In this document: one piece after another, positions 9,119 through 19,507 of the stretch
Layout: the number at the start of each line of letters is the position of its first letter
How positions within the stretch are numbered: the first letter of the stretch is position 1
IMG/VR virus record: IMGVR_UViG_3300025030_000074
Coordinates: 1-64,000 of that record
Source of the DNA: a virus
Strand: one strand, 5' to 3'
DNA length: 64,000 bases
Translations under genes and position numbers: made by a program
Notes under the pieces: model-generated
Seen by the model: only the letters and a program-made list of their open reading frames with translations
Databases searched by the model: none
Told to the model about the DNA's origin: nothing

Positions 9119-10566
9119 TAACTGGTCGCACTATATATGAGCTCGCCACATGACAAGGGATTCTCCACTATAACTCCCTGTTTCGCCATAGCGTAAATCT
9201 CATAACCATCTACAGCACTTGCAGCTTGAGTTCTAAAACTTGTATTAGGTCCAAAAGGTGAACATGAACCTGGTATATGCCATAGTTTTTCTCGTTCTCC
9301 TTTAGGATATACTCTTCGTATATTTTTCTTTCCACCACTTGTACCAAAGTTTAAAATTGTATAACGATAGTTTTCAGTCATCCCACCATCAGGATGAGGA
9401 ATCCTATTAGTCACAGCATTATCATATTCAGGTAGATGCAAGAGAGTAAACTTAACTCCTTGAGGACCCATATATTCTCTATATTGTCCTTGAAAACCTA
9501 AATTTTGACCTGACCCACTAACTCGTTTTGAGTCAAGGGGCTGGAAACGTGCAACTTCGCTTTCAAGTGCTCGGTGAAATTGAACCATCCCACGTTCACC
9601 TGTTAAAGCTACAAAGTGTCTGCTATCTTCAGGTAAAATATTTATTGAAAGATTTAACAAAACATCTTCTAACCAGGCTATAGTAAAAGAAGTGTAGCTA
9701 AATCTATAGGCGGGAGCTATCTGCTCTCGTATTCCCGAACCTTCTTTAATTTCAAAACCTGAATCATCTTTCATCTTATAAGTACCTTGAGAGGTCTTAT
9801 TAGATGTTGAAAACATCAGATTTCTATTTTTTTCCTGATACCATTGAGACAAAAAAGCCCAATCAGCATATTGTGTCCAGATTTTAGTTTTCTTATTAGA
9901 AGCCGGGTCTATCATGTCAATAACCAAAGGACGATTAATCATGTTCCCAGGAATGACATCTTGCTTCCTAAAAGCACTAAAGCTGTTCCTCATCTTAAAA
10001 GGAGAGGTATAACTTGTTACCCCGCCCCCTTTAGAAAGAGTTTTAGACACAGGGGAGTATTCTTTAGAAAACTCAGCGTTGGCAGCTAATAGGCTAACAG
10101 GCATAAACAAAGCTGGGTCACCAGTCATCAACTCTACAGTATATACCCAATCAGTGCCAGATGCTTCCGGTTCACTCATTACTCTTACAGAATAATCTCT
10201 GTTATCAGAAATTAACTTATCTCTATAAGAAAACCATTTCTCAGGAAAGGTAATAGTAAAAGAACTATTATTTACACCAGGTCTGTTTGTATCAGAAGAT
10301 GAATAGGAAACTACCGGAATTGATTTTTCGTCATCTCCCTTGAGATACCATTCAAAATCTCTGTCATCAGGAAACTCTTCCTCTGCTCCTACATAATTCA
10401 TAATAGCGTCAAGTCCCATTTGGTTATATTGTCCAAATACACGACTCATAACGCTTGAAGCGAGGTAAGGCTGTTCCTGAAAAATTGTTCCCAGGTGATT
10501 ATCGGTAGTTAAACCTGACCAGTCTTTTCCTTGATAAACTTGTAAAGTATTAATTGTTTGTGCCAT
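9118..10566 (-). CDS. Major capsid protein
   Basis: 482 residues. The assignment rests on length, on the position directly after the acidic scaffold-like gene in a portal-scaffold-capsid series, and on a sequence style like HK97-fold capsid proteins of crAss-like phages (DWSGLTTDNHLGTIFQEQPY at the start, VDGYEIYAMAKQGVIVENP at the end). A 7-bp hairpin lies just upstream of the start codon (10580-10597), perhaps protecting or regulating this abundant message. Recognition is by pattern, not by a search, so another structural role cannot be excluded. Confidence 0.78.
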   Translation of the reverse strand: MAQTINTLQVYQGKDWSGLTTDNHLGTIFQEQPYLASSVMSRVFGQYNQMGLDAIMNYVGAEEEFPDDRDFEWYLKGDDEKSIPVVSYSSSDTNRPGVNNSSFTITFPEKWFSYRDKLISDNRDYSVRVMSEPEASGTDWVYTVELMTGDPALFMPVSLLAANAEFSKEYSPVSKTLSKGGGVTSYTSPFKMRNSFSAFRKQDVIPGNMINRPLVIDMIDPASNKKTKIWTQYADWAFLSQWYQEKNRNLMFSTSNKTSQGTYKMKDDSGFEIKEGSGIREQIAPAYRFSYTSFTIAWLEDVLLNLSINILPEDSRHFVALTGERGMVQFHRALESEVARFQPLDSKRVSGSGQNLGFQGQYREYMGPQGVKFTLLHLPEYDNAVTNRIPHPDGGMTENYRYTILNFGTSGGKKNIRRVYPKGEREKLWHIPGSCSPFGPNTSFRTQAASAVDGYEIYAMAKQGVIVENPLSCGELIYSATS

Positions 10567-10579
10567 CTTTTAGTTATTT

Positions 10580-10597
10580 GATAGAGGCCTCTCTATC
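10580..10597 (-). promoter_or_regulatory. Hairpin in the leader of the capsid gene
   Basis: GATAGAG (10580-10586) pairs with CTCTATC (10591-10597) over a four-base loop, 13 bases ahead of the capsid start codon. There is no T run, so it is more likely an RNA processing, stability or translation element than a terminator. Confidence 0.45.
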
Positions 10598-10611
10598 GTA
10601 TTATTGGTTTG

Positions 10612-11805
<1,194 letters not shown>

Positions 11806-11820
11806 AATTTGTGTATCCTT

Positions 11821-12192
11821 TTAAGTTTTTTCTAAATATTTAATAGATGCTCCTAATAATTGTGTATTATCTTTAAAACATCCAAGTCCTGTATTGCAAT
11901 TAGTACAAATTAGTCCTCTTACTTTTCCAGTTAAGTGGTTATGATCTACCGAAAGACTTCTTTTTAGCTGACTCTCATGTATTCCACAAATTAAACATTT
12001 TCCCTCTTGTTTGTAAAGCAATTCATAGTAATCGTCTATACTTAACCCATACTTTAGAGAAAGATGAAGTTCTCTTTTATAAGGAACCGGTTTGTAACAA
12101 TTGCCAAGGAGTTTCTTTCTAAGTTCATCCTTACTAAGCTCTATATCGGATATTGATTCAGAGACTTCTCTCAAATACTTCTTTTTATCCAT
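11821..12192 (-). CDS. Endonuclease VII-like HNH nuclease, free-standing
   Basis: 123 residues. It has the zinc-bound nuclease core CLICGIHESQ, then SVDHNHLTGKVRGLIC, then CNTGLGCF, closely like the second half of the 267-residue homing enzyme at 3806-4609. The N-terminal 60 residues (ISDIELSKDELRKKLLGNC, LKYGLSIDDYYELL) are the usual helical lead-in of phage recombination endonuclease VII proteins. It may resolve DNA branches during packaging or act as a homing enzyme; its place between portal and scaffold genes among other homing genes favours homing. Confidence 0.88.
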   Translation of the reverse strand: MDKKKYLREVSESISDIELSKDELRKKLLGNCYKPVPYKRELHLSLKYGLSIDDYYELLYKQEGKCLICGIHESQLKRSLSVDHNHLTGKVRGLICTNCNTGLGCFKDNTQLLGASIKYLEKT

Positions 12193-12324
12193 TATTTACC
12201 TTTCCACTAATAACCGGGCACAAGATACAAAAAAGAAATCGATTTTCCTAATATTTTGAATAATATTTTTAGTTTTAAGGATAATATTTTTAATTATTGT
12301 TTTAAGAAATAATAATATTTAAAA
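12193..12324. other. Very AT-rich intergenic gap
   Basis: 132 bases with repeated AATATT and TTTTTAATTATT runs and almost no G or C after 12250. It lies between the portal gene and the endonuclease gene. It could carry a promoter or a weak terminator for the capsid operon, but no box or hairpin clear enough to call was found. Confidence 0.4.
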
Positions 12325-14697
12325 TTATCGTTTTGTCTTCTTCGCCTTATTCTTACTGTTAAGAGCAATTTGTTTCTCTTTTAACCTAGAGTCTTCTTTC
12401 TGCTTATCTCTCAGAATACGAAGTTTCTGTTCTTCAATATTTTGTTTATTCTTTATTTTTTCCCTTTCAAGAGACATCTTTTCGTCTCCTCTATCCTTTA
12501 TAGGTTCCCCTTCTTCTTCGGAACCTTTTCTTGAGTGAGCTTGAATAAGTGCCACATCTATCTTATTTCTTCTATCAAGTTCTTGGTTAGTATCTTCCCT
12601 ATCAAGTTCTCGTTCTCTTGCCTCTATCTGGGCTTGAGTAACATTTTCATTAGATTTAAGCTGTTGAGTCTGTTGTGCTTGTATCTCTTGATTTCTTTCT
12701 ACCTCAGCAGCTCTTAACTTATTCTTGATTCCAGAAAGAGATTCATTAAGATAAAGATCTATAACATTGGAAAATGAAATCTTATCATTTTGAAGTGCTG
12801 CTTGAGTGAGCTGCTTAAGCGCTTGCAAAGCTTCTTGATCTTTAGAAGCATTAGTTACAAAGACTCCAAATTCTGAATTGATAAATTCGTTTCCATCTAT
12901 AGAGAAAAAGACAGTGGACATATCATCTGACACATATTGTAACTTTTTAGTATCACCAGACCAAGTATCCTTTGCTACCTCAATAAGTCCTTCTAAAACT
13001 CTTTGCTTTGTCCAATTATGAACTTGAAACCACTTTTCAGTAATATGGCTAGATTGAACAATAGTTCTTTCTACGTTACCTACAGCTTCTCTTTCTGCTA
13101 TAGCCCCTTTTCTCTGTTTGGTAACTCCAGAGAGTTCATGAAGTTTGTCCTCTACATATTCAAGCAAAGATATGTGTCCTTGAATAGCGGTACCAGTTTC
13201 TAAATCAAGCGACTTGTTTTGAGTAGTAGAAATATTTCCCGCTAGCTTTCCTGTTGCCTGTCCTTGATTTCCTTCGTTAAAACTATCTACAAAACCAAAC
13301 TTCATTATACTTGCATAGTATAACCACTTATCTACTTCCCACCCTTTAGGAATAAGAGCAAGGTCAATAAGTGCTATCTTTCCTTGATTAGCGGCTATTA
13401 GTAACTCTGTCCTATACCAAATAGTTACATAGAGATATATCCAAGGAATTAACCTATCCATAAGAGATGTTGCTCTGGAGTTGTTAGCATTATATACAGT
13501 GCCTATTATTCCCGAACTACAAGCGGAAAGATTATCCATCCTTCTGAATTGTTGAGTTTTAGGCCTCATATTAATATAAATATCCTGACCTATCTTAGTA
13601 CCTTCCCAATACTGATTTCTCCATTTCCAGATAACCTGTTCATCCGGATTATCCTTTTGTTCCTTAAATTCTTCACTAACTATCGTTTCCTGTTGTTCAC
13701 CGTTTTCGTCTAAATAGGTTAGAAATCCTATTTTTTGCCTTGACTTCCAAATAACTTTTATTACTCTTATATTTCCACTTTCATCTAAATAACCAGATCT
13801 TGTAGATTTTGGCAACTCATCTTCAATTTTAACATAATCCTTTTCAGGTAACCTGAAAAACTGCTGCTCAAAAGGAAGTTTATCTCCTTTTAGTCCTTCT
13901 ATATCATCTACTTGTTTAGGAGTTAAATCTTCATAGAAATTATCTATTACCTTGCCAATAGGCAAATATTCCTCTATAGCAATTATATCCGCATCATCTA
14001 TTATATCTGAATCAGGAGTAAGATAATAGTAAACGTTTACAGGATTAAGTCGTTTTGCAATAGGTTCCCCCGATACTTCGGCTACTTCATAAAGTTCTTC
14101 TCCTGCTAATAGAGCATCTTCCCAACCTTTTTGAAAGATAGATTCTATGTTAAGTTGTCTTTTTAGATAGTTAAGTATATTACTAGCAAGTGTTTCTCTT
14201 ACATCTTGATACTCATAAGTGAAATACTTTTGTACCTGCTCTGGAGTTTGTTGTTCTTGACCTTCTGTCTGTTCTTGAGATAAAGATTGATATAGAAAAG
14301 AAAGCATAGTATCTTTCATGAATGTTTCCTTCTCTGAAATAGCATCTTCATTGATGGCCCGTATAATGAAGTTTAAGCCCCTTTTGGACTCCTCTCCGAA
14401 CAGCAAATTGAAAATAGGTGATGCAATGTCTCTATACTGAATATTAGCAGGAAAACTCAAATTCTCAGTTTTCAATGGCTGCAATTCTGTCTCCATATCC
14501 GCTTTATCAAAATGTCCATTATAGAGAGAATAATTTCTAATTTTATCCTGTCGAGATGACCTTCTTGAAGTTGCATCTAATGTTATCAACCTAATTCCTG
14601 CTTCCACACATTCTTTTCTCCACTTTTCTGTTTTCCTATTCTTAGAGAGTTTCTGCCGGGGCAATCCTCCTTGTGGGGTGTTGTTTAATTCTATCAT
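12325..14697 (-). CDS. Portal protein
   Basis: 790 residues, the usual size of portal proteins in crAss-like phages. Supporting features are its position next to the terminase, an N-terminal region with SRRSSRQDKIRNYSLYNGHF and IQYRDIASPIFNLLFGEE, a long helical middle, and a charged helical C-terminus rich in Gln, Glu and Lys (about 640-790) that fits a portal barrel. The family is recognised from order and style rather than by a catalytic motif. It forms the dodecameric ring for DNA entry in the family's known members. Confidence 0.82.
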   Translation of the reverse strand: MIELNNTPQGGLPRQKLSKNRKTEKWRKECVEAGIRLITLDATSRRSSRQDKIRNYSLYNGHFDKADMETELQPLKTENLSFPANIQYRDIASPIFNLLFGEESKRGLNFIIRAINEDAISEKETFMKDTMLSFLYQSLSQEQTEGQEQQTPEQVQKYFTYEYQDVRETLASNILNYLKRQLNIESIFQKGWEDALLAGEELYEVAEVSGEPIAKRLNPVNVYYYLTPDSDIIDDADIIAIEEYLPIGKVIDNFYEDLTPKQVDDIEGLKGDKLPFEQQFFRLPEKDYVKIEDELPKSTRSGYLDESGNIRVIKVIWKSRQKIGFLTYLDENGEQQETIVSEEFKEQKDNPDEQVIWKWRNQYWEGTKIGQDIYINMRPKTQQFRRMDNLSACSSGIIGTVYNANNSRATSLMDRLIPWIYLYVTIWYRTELLIAANQGKIALIDLALIPKGWEVDKWLYYASIMKFGFVDSFNEGNQGQATGKLAGNISTTQNKSLDLETGTAIQGHISLLEYVEDKLHELSGVTKQRKGAIAEREAVGNVERTIVQSSHITEKWFQVHNWTKQRVLEGLIEVAKDTWSGDTKKLQYVSDDMSTVFFSIDGNEFINSEFGVFVTNASKDQEALQALKQLTQAALQNDKISFSNVIDLYLNESLSGIKNKLRAAEVERNQEIQAQQTQQLKSNENVTQAQIEARERELDREDTNQELDRRNKIDVALIQAHSRKGSEEEGEPIKDRGDEKMSLEREKIKNKQNIEEQKLRILRDKQKEDSRLKEKQIALNSKNKAKKTKR

Positions 14698-14705
14698 TTT
14701 TATAT

Positions 14706-15398
14706 TTAAGTTATTTCTTTTATAATTCTATTTCCTTTTTTTCTATTTTCTTCTATAGTTAGAGGTTGCAAATTAGAATAATGGAAACACTTGTTTTGTT
14801 GTTCCGCATCAGAAAAATCAAACTTGCTACAAGGAATTATATGATCTATTTCCCAATAACTTGCATAGTTATACCAAGTCATACCTGTTTGAAATTGACT
14901 TTCAATATAATATTTCAAAACTTCGGAACTACATCCCAGTAGATATAATGTTTTTTTAGATTTTAAGTTTCCTTTAATCGCTTTATACAGTCTACTTCTT
15001 AGATTCGATAATATTTTAAACGCAATATCTTTTTTTAATCTCTCTTTTCTATATCTTATAACACATTTCATTATTCTCTTTTTATGTTTGAGATAATATC
15101 TTCTACTTCTTTCTTTTCTTTTTCCCGTTCCCTTTATCTTTTTTTGATACTCTTTACTGTAATTTGGATATTTTTCTTTATAATTTTGACGATATTTTTT
15201 TATTTTATTTGGGTTTTTCTTTCTCCATTTTTTGTTTCGAGCATTTATCCCATCCTTATTTTTTATCCTATACTTTCCAGCTTGTTCTATTTTGCATTTT
15301 TTACATTGCCTACTAAAATACCCGCTTACAATATAGAACTTTTCTATAAATTTTTCTTCCTTACATTTACTACATATTCTATTCATTATACATATCAA
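14706..15398 (-). CDS. HNH homing endonuclease, free-standing
   Basis: 230 residues. The N-terminal zinc finger (CSKCKEEKFIEKF, CKKCK) and a highly basic helical linker lead to an HNH core: WEIDHIIPCSKFDF, then NLQPLTIEENRKKGNRI. It overlaps the terminase stop codon by 4 bases (15395-15398), so it is translationally coupled to the terminase gene rather than inside an intron. It is one of four homing-type genes placed between the packaging and head genes. Confidence 0.9.
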   Translation of the reverse strand: MICIMNRICSKCKEEKFIEKFYIVSGYFSRQCKKCKIEQAGKYRIKNKDGINARNKKWRKKNPNKIKKYRQNYKEKYPNYSKEYQKKIKGTGKRKERSRRYYLKHKKRIMKCVIRYRKERLKKDIAFKILSNLRSRLYKAIKGNLKSKKTLYLLGCSSEVLKYYIESQFQTGMTWYNYASYWEIDHIIPCSKFDFSDAEQQNKCFHYSNLQPLTIEENRKKGNRIIKEIT

Positions 15399-17359
15399 AA
15401 GTTATTTGATTCAAAAATCCTTTTATCTAAATTCTGCTTTTTAAATAGATTTCTTTTCCAAAAAGGATCATCTAGAATCGTCTTTGGTTCTTCAACTTTC
15501 TTAACTATCTGCTTTCTTGTCTCGGCTTCGTGATATAGTACACAAATCAACGCCATCACCCTGTCCGCATTCAAATCTTCTCTATAAGCAATAAGTTCTT
15601 TAAGTAAAGGAATAGAACGAATTTTTTGAAGATTCATGGTTCCATCACCCCTATCTTCTATTAAAAAATTGTAAATAAGTTCCTCTCCATATTCCTTTAA
15701 TCCCTTTGTCATATGCATTCCCTTATACCTGTTTACCCTGGAATCTCTTATTATGTCCTTTATAATCTCCGGTTCATCAGCTAAGAGATAAAGACAAAAC
15801 TTGCTTTCAAAATAGTCGAAGATTCCCTTCTTCTCATTTTCGTATAGGGCTTGGCAATTATAGAAAAGAAGTAACCTTCTTGCATTTTCATAGTATTCTT
15901 TTGCCGTATTAGGTCTTCCTGTATATTCAGCAACGATGGTTTTATTTATCTTATCATAAATAAGTGTTGATCCTAAAGAAGATGTTTGGGAGCTATCGTG
16001 ATCGTATGGATCGATTCCACCAAGATACATCCCATAAGGAACCTTTCCTTCTTCATTGGTGTAGGGCATATTATATATGACCACACATCCATCTGAGGCT
16101 TGATTTACTCTTAAAGGAAAATCTACTATTGGATATAATTTTGGATCTTCTTTCCAGGTTATCTTTCCTCCCTCATTTATCAGAAGGTTTCCTATATAAT
16201 CTGCCCCTTTTATCTTTTCATTAGCCTCTAAATATCCTAATCTATGCTTTAAATCCACTATAGGAAATCTATTGGTGACAGAAAGATAAAGACTTTCCGA
16301 AGGACCAAAAGGATGTTCTATCATCCTAGATATCAATGCAGACTTATCCTTAGATTTCCTAGCAATAGAATCTCTTATTGCCTGTTCGTGAATACGAGCC
16401 TTTTCTCTATCAGAATTTCCTTCTTCATCAATGAATCCTAACTTATTTTGATAGTCGGGAAAAAAGAATCCGCATTTTCTTGTATCTTCCTCCCATACAT
16501 TATCGAAAGGAAGAACATTATAAAGTTCGGGATTATAGTATATCTCACTTACATCTTGTAACCCCTCACCAATCTGACCTCCGGTGCCTCCAAGAATTAT
16601 CAATCCCGTAGTATAAATCCCATCTTCTACAGTATCTTTTGTAGCAAGATAACTTGCCATAAGATTTGACCAAGTTCCAATTTCCTCAAAAATTATTAAA
16701 GACGCATCTTTTCCCCGAGCGCTGTCCGGATTATCGTTAAAAGTTAAAGCTATAACTTGGGATTGGTATCCCTTCTCAATCTTCATTCCATCCTTTTCTT
16801 GAAGATATCCGGACTTCTTATGTGATCCAGTGTCAACGATTCTTTTCTTAGCCCAACCAGTGTGTTCATTTAAGAAGTTTAGTTGGCTAATAGTCATAGA
16901 CATAGTACCTTCCGGATACAAGTATTTCTTAGAGGACGCTCCTATGAGAGTAACTGACTTTCTCATAGAATTGTATCTGTTTGCACAGATAGCGGACGTC
17001 TTCCATGAGAAGCCCCGTCTTCTGGCTTTTAACAAGCAGATATGTTTACCTTCTTGCTCCGCCCTTTCTATGATATTAAAATATTCATAGTCTCCGTCCC
17101 AAAAATTTGGAAAAGCTTCTGTCTTTCTCTTTATGAGAGCATCATCTTCATCAGTAAGCATTATTCTGCAGAAATTAAGGTAAAAATAGTGGTTACCTGT
17201 AATACGTTTTCCACCAACGGAATAACCTTCCTTACATCTTCTTAATTGCTCATTCCAGTATGTATGCCAATTTGGACTATCAAAAGGATCTCCTATATAG
17301 AAACCTTGCTTCTTAAAGGCAGCAGCTTCCGTACAGAATAAATTTGAATTAGTCCACAT
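15395..17359 (-). CDS. terL: Terminase large subunit
   Basis: 654 residues. The ATPase domain has a non-canonical Walker A (LLKARRRGFSWKTS, about residues 108-121) and a Walker B with two acidic residues (ASLIIFEEIG), followed by a coupling-type motif (LIILGGTGG). The C-terminal nuclease domain shows LGGIDPYDHD and further acidic residues near the end (DRVMALICVLYHEAE), consistent with an RNase H-like DNA cutter. It pumps DNA into the head through the portal, whose gene follows. The upstream 182-residue gene is the positional candidate for its small-subunit partner. Confidence 0.93.
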   Translation of the reverse strand: MWTNSNLFCTEAAAFKKQGFYIGDPFDSPNWHTYWNEQLRRCKEGYSVGGKRITGNHYFYLNFCRIMLTDEDDALIKRKTEAFPNFWDGDYEYFNIIERAEQEGKHICLLKARRRGFSWKTSAICANRYNSMRKSVTLIGASSKKYLYPEGTMSMTISQLNFLNEHTGWAKKRIVDTGSHKKSGYLQEKDGMKIEKGYQSQVIALTFNDNPDSARGKDASLIIFEEIGTWSNLMASYLATKDTVEDGIYTTGLIILGGTGGQIGEGLQDVSEIYYNPELYNVLPFDNVWEEDTRKCGFFFPDYQNKLGFIDEEGNSDREKARIHEQAIRDSIARKSKDKSALISRMIEHPFGPSESLYLSVTNRFPIVDLKHRLGYLEANEKIKGADYIGNLLINEGGKITWKEDPKLYPIVDFPLRVNQASDGCVVIYNMPYTNEEGKVPYGMYLGGIDPYDHDSSQTSSLGSTLIYDKINKTIVAEYTGRPNTAKEYYENARRLLLFYNCQALYENEKKGIFDYFESKFCLYLLADEPEIIKDIIRDSRVNRYKGMHMTKGLKEYGEELIYNFLIEDRGDGTMNLQKIRSIPLLKELIAYREDLNADRVMALICVLYHEAETRKQIVKKVEEPKTILDDPFWKRNLFKKQNLDKRIFESNNF

Positions 17360-17366
17360 CTCTTAC

Positions 17367-17915
17367 CTATACCTCAAATGGGTTAATTTGGCTCTTTCCT
17401 CTTGCCATATCACTCTCATATATTTCAACTTTTATCTTTGCTTTCAACTTGTCTATACTATCCACAATTCCTCCAGCATCTTTAGCACACCTTGTAACTA
17501 TCTCTGGTTTATAAATAGGAACTCCTTTGGAATCTCTCTCCTTAAAGTTAACATTATTGAAATAGTCTGTCATGTTTACCATAGCATTCTTTACTGATTC
17601 AAGGAAATCCATAGTAGGAGTATTTTGTAACTCTTTATACTTTTTTATTCCTGCCTCACAGTATTTACTTAACTTTATTATTCTATTGCTGTCATGCTTA
17701 CTTAAATCATTTCTTAACCTTTCCTTTCTTTCCTCTTCAGGATAAGACTGATAGACGGAGTTATAATCACACATGAAGTAAATATATCCCAGTTCCCTTA
17801 TAGCAAACTCCTTCTTTGCAGAATTGTCTCTGTTCCAAATATCAGCAAAAGCTTTTATTAGTAATGCTTCGGGAGTTACTGTTACTTTACCATTTTCTAT
17901 TTTGAATAAATTCAT
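17367..17915 (-). CDS. Unknown protein upstream of terminase (possible small subunit)
   Basis: 182 residues, mostly helical (ALLIKAFADIWNRD, GYIYFMCDYNSVYQSYPEEERKE split by turns, IVDSIDKLKAKIKVEIYES). It ends 8 bases before the terminase start and starts on the stop of the 76-residue gene. Position immediately ahead of the terminase large subunit suggests a DNA-recognising small subunit, but no helix-turn-helix is obvious, so this is only a positional guess. Confidence 0.6.
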   Translation of the reverse strand: MNLFKIENGKVTVTPEALLIKAFADIWNRDNSAKKEFAIRELGYIYFMCDYNSVYQSYPEEERKERLRNDLSKHDSNRIIKLSKYCEAGIKKYKELQNTPTMDFLESVKNAMVNMTDYFNNVNFKERDSKGVPIYKPEIVTRCAKDAGGIVDSIDKLKAKIKVEIYESDMARGKSQINPFEV

Positions 17916-18145
17916 TATCCTTCCCTAAGAGTATTCCATATTCTATTTATCTCAAACTTAAACTCTTTCTTTGTAACGTATTTGTAATCTTCTGTCACAT
18001 CTTCTTTTAACAAAGTAGTATTAGAAGAAGTGGGACCAGAAGGAATTTCTTCCATATAGTTTCCAAGCCAATCTCTAACCTTAATCTTTTGTTTACCTTG
18101 AATATAAGGACATGCCTCAAGAGCCTCAATAAATTTTCTATCCAT
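17915..18145 (-). CDS. Small protein, unknown
   Basis: 76 residues (start MDRKFIEALEACPYIQGKQK, with a KIKVRDWLGNYMEEIP stretch). Stops and starts touch on both sides (17915 and 18145), indicating translational coupling in the co-chaperonin to terminase run. No motif recognised. Confidence 0.6.
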   Translation of the reverse strand: MDRKFIEALEACPYIQGKQKIKVRDWLGNYMEEIPSGPTSSNTTLLKEDVTEDYKYVTKKEFKFEINRIWNTLREG

Positions 18146-18546
18146 TATTTTACTATACTTAATACTTCCACATCTTCCGGAATACGACTCTTCTTAACCT
18201 TTTCTGCTATCTCTTTTTCTGCCTTTTCGTCTTGCTTTTTCTTAAATTCCTTGCTTACAATTCCCAGGATATCGTTTTCCCACACCTGAATATGGTTATC
18301 TGAAATCAAATCTATTATCTTAGGCCTAGCGTTAGGACTTATTAAAATGTGATCTCCAACCTTAACAAATTGACATTTTTCACCAACAGCTACAACAGTA
18401 CAAATTCTTTCTTGTTTCTGCGCCTGTTCTGGAATAAGTATTCCTCTAGCCGTTCTATCTTGTCTTATAAACTCAAATACTACTTCCTCTTTGAGAGGTG
18501 TATATATATCTGATAATTTTATCTCTTCTAAATTACTTTTTAACAT
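18145..18546 (-). CDS. GroES-like co-chaperonin
   Basis: 133 residues. Residues about 15-85 follow the GroES pattern: a leading PLKEEVVFEF strand, a mobile-loop-like RQDRTARGILIPEQAQ, then ICTVVAVGEKC and VKVGDHILISPNA. A Lys/Glu-rich helical tail (about 105-133) is extra. Phage co-chaperonins such as T4 gp31 replace host GroES so that GroEL folds the large capsid protein; position upstream of the packaging and capsid genes fits this role. The function is inferred from the family. Confidence 0.8.
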   Translation of the reverse strand: MLKSNLEEIKLSDIYTPLKEEVVFEFIRQDRTARGILIPEQAQKQERICTVVAVGEKCQFVKVGDHILISPNARPKIIDLISDNHIQVWENDILGIVSKEFKKKQDEKAEKEIAEKVKKSRIPEDVEVLSIVK

Positions 18547-18835
18547 ATTTTTCCTTCCTTGATTTTTTATCTTTGTTAATAAATGTTCTTCCCTTAGTAC
18601 GGGAAATCCAAATAGGAAGTTTATCCGCTCCTATCATTACTTTCCCATCTTCACTAGTTAAAGGAACTAGTACAGAGGATACATGAAACATATCACCTTT
18701 AAGATATTGTTTTATTCCCTTTTTAACTATTCTTTGTCTTTTCTTGTATTGTTCAAAACTTTCACCTTTTAACCTTTCGGGATTTATGGGTATTGTTGTT
18801 GTACCCATATCCAGTAACGGCTTTGAGTTTTCCAT
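18533..18835 (-). CDS. Small basic protein, unknown
   Basis: 100 residues, Lys-rich at both ends (FEQYKKRQRIVKKGIKQYL, KDKKSRKEKYVKK) with a hydrophobic middle (VLVPLTSEDGKVMIGADK). Its last codons overlap the co-chaperonin start by 14 bases and its first 74 bases overlap the upstream gene; an internal ATG at codon 10 would shorten this overlap. No family recognised. Confidence 0.55.
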   Translation of the reverse strand: MENSKPLLDMGTTTIPINPERLKGESFEQYKKRQRIVKKGIKQYLKGDMFHVSSVLVPLTSEDGKVMIGADKLPIWISRTKGRTFINKDKKSRKEKYVKK

Positions 18836-19118
18836 AATTTTCTTTTAAATCTTTTATATATTCGTACTTATGCTTTAAGAATATTCTTCCCATCTCACAA
18901 TGATGAATAGCACATTGATTCTTATAAACGTTTCCCTTTCTATTTACAGTCTCTACAACAGCCATAACATCTCTCATATTCAAAAATATTCTAGAAGGAA
19001 TATCCGACTTTATAATAGTAAAACTTCCGTCAGGATTATCCTTTGTAAGATCTATAAGTATTGTTAATTCTACTCCCTCCATACTATCTTTTCCATTTGT
19101 GCAAAGGACACTTTTCAT
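18762..19118 (-). CDS. Small protein, unknown
   Basis: 118 residues with a beta-rich N-terminal half (EGVELTILIDLTKDNPDG, IPSRIFLNMRDVM) and a His/Cys cluster (CAIHHCEMGRIF) that could bind metal. The ends overlap both neighbours (35 bases upstream, 74 bases downstream), a packing common in this early part of the minus operon. No family recognised. Confidence 0.5.
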   Translation of the reverse strand: MKSVLCTNGKDSMEGVELTILIDLTKDNPDGSFTIIKSDIPSRIFLNMRDVMAVVETVNRKGNVYKNQCAIHHCEMGRIFLKHKYEYIKDLKENYGKLKAVTGYGYNNNTHKSRKVKR

Positions 19119-19299
19119 CCAGAGATCTTATTTTACTGGGCAGTAAACAAGCACATTCTATACATATATTAAGTTTGTTGCTGTTGCAATTCGCACATTT
19201 TATCTCTCTTTCCATCGCTATTTCCTCCACTTCCTTGTTTTTCCATATTAAGTTTTTCCAACCATCTTTTATGGACTTTATATTTTCCTCTATATTCAT
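19084..19299 (-). CDS. Small zinc-ribbon-like protein
   Basis: 71 residues with two cysteine pairs, CANCNSNKLNICIEC, followed by a CPLHKW tail, suggesting one bound zinc. Its first half overlaps the C-terminal coding part of the 112-residue gene in another frame (19169-19299), so one of the two ends may be shorter than drawn. Possible DNA or RNA contact; no specific function. Confidence 0.45.
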   Translation of the reverse strand: MNIEENIKSIKDGWKNLIWKNKEVEEIAMEREIKCANCNSNKLNICIECACLLPSKIRSLDEKCPLHKWKR

Positions 19300-19507
19300 A
19301 AGGCGTCTTTCTTCCGAAGGTTCCTAAATTTATAAGTTTTACGGCCTCTTTCTTTGATTTTGCTGTTTTAACTATCTTAAACTGACTCCAAATTATTTCT
19401 CTTACAGTGAGAGGTTTAAGTTTAAACTCCTTTGCTACCTCTTTAACCAAATTTTCTAGTTCTTTTTCAAACTTATGAACATATTTAACTTTAACTTTAG
19501 CTAACAT
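19169..19507 (-). CDS. Small DNA-binding-like protein
   Basis: 112 residues. The core (FKLKPLTVREIIWSQFKIV, then AVKLINLGTFGRKTPYEY) has the look of HU/IHF-like or phage nucleoid-type proteins, where a helical dimer part is followed by a short beta-arm ending in a G-x-F/F-G-R turn. Proteins of this look are common in phages of Bacteroidota. The Gln-rich tail (CELQQQQT) overlaps the zinc-ribbon gene and could be a chance extension. DNA binding is inference. Confidence 0.6.
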   Translation of the reverse strand: MLAKVKVKYVHKFEKELENLVKEVAKEFKLKPLTVREIIWSQFKIVKTAKSKKEAVKLINLGTFGRKTPYEYRGKYKVHKRWLEKLNMEKQGSGGNSDGKRDKMCELQQQQT

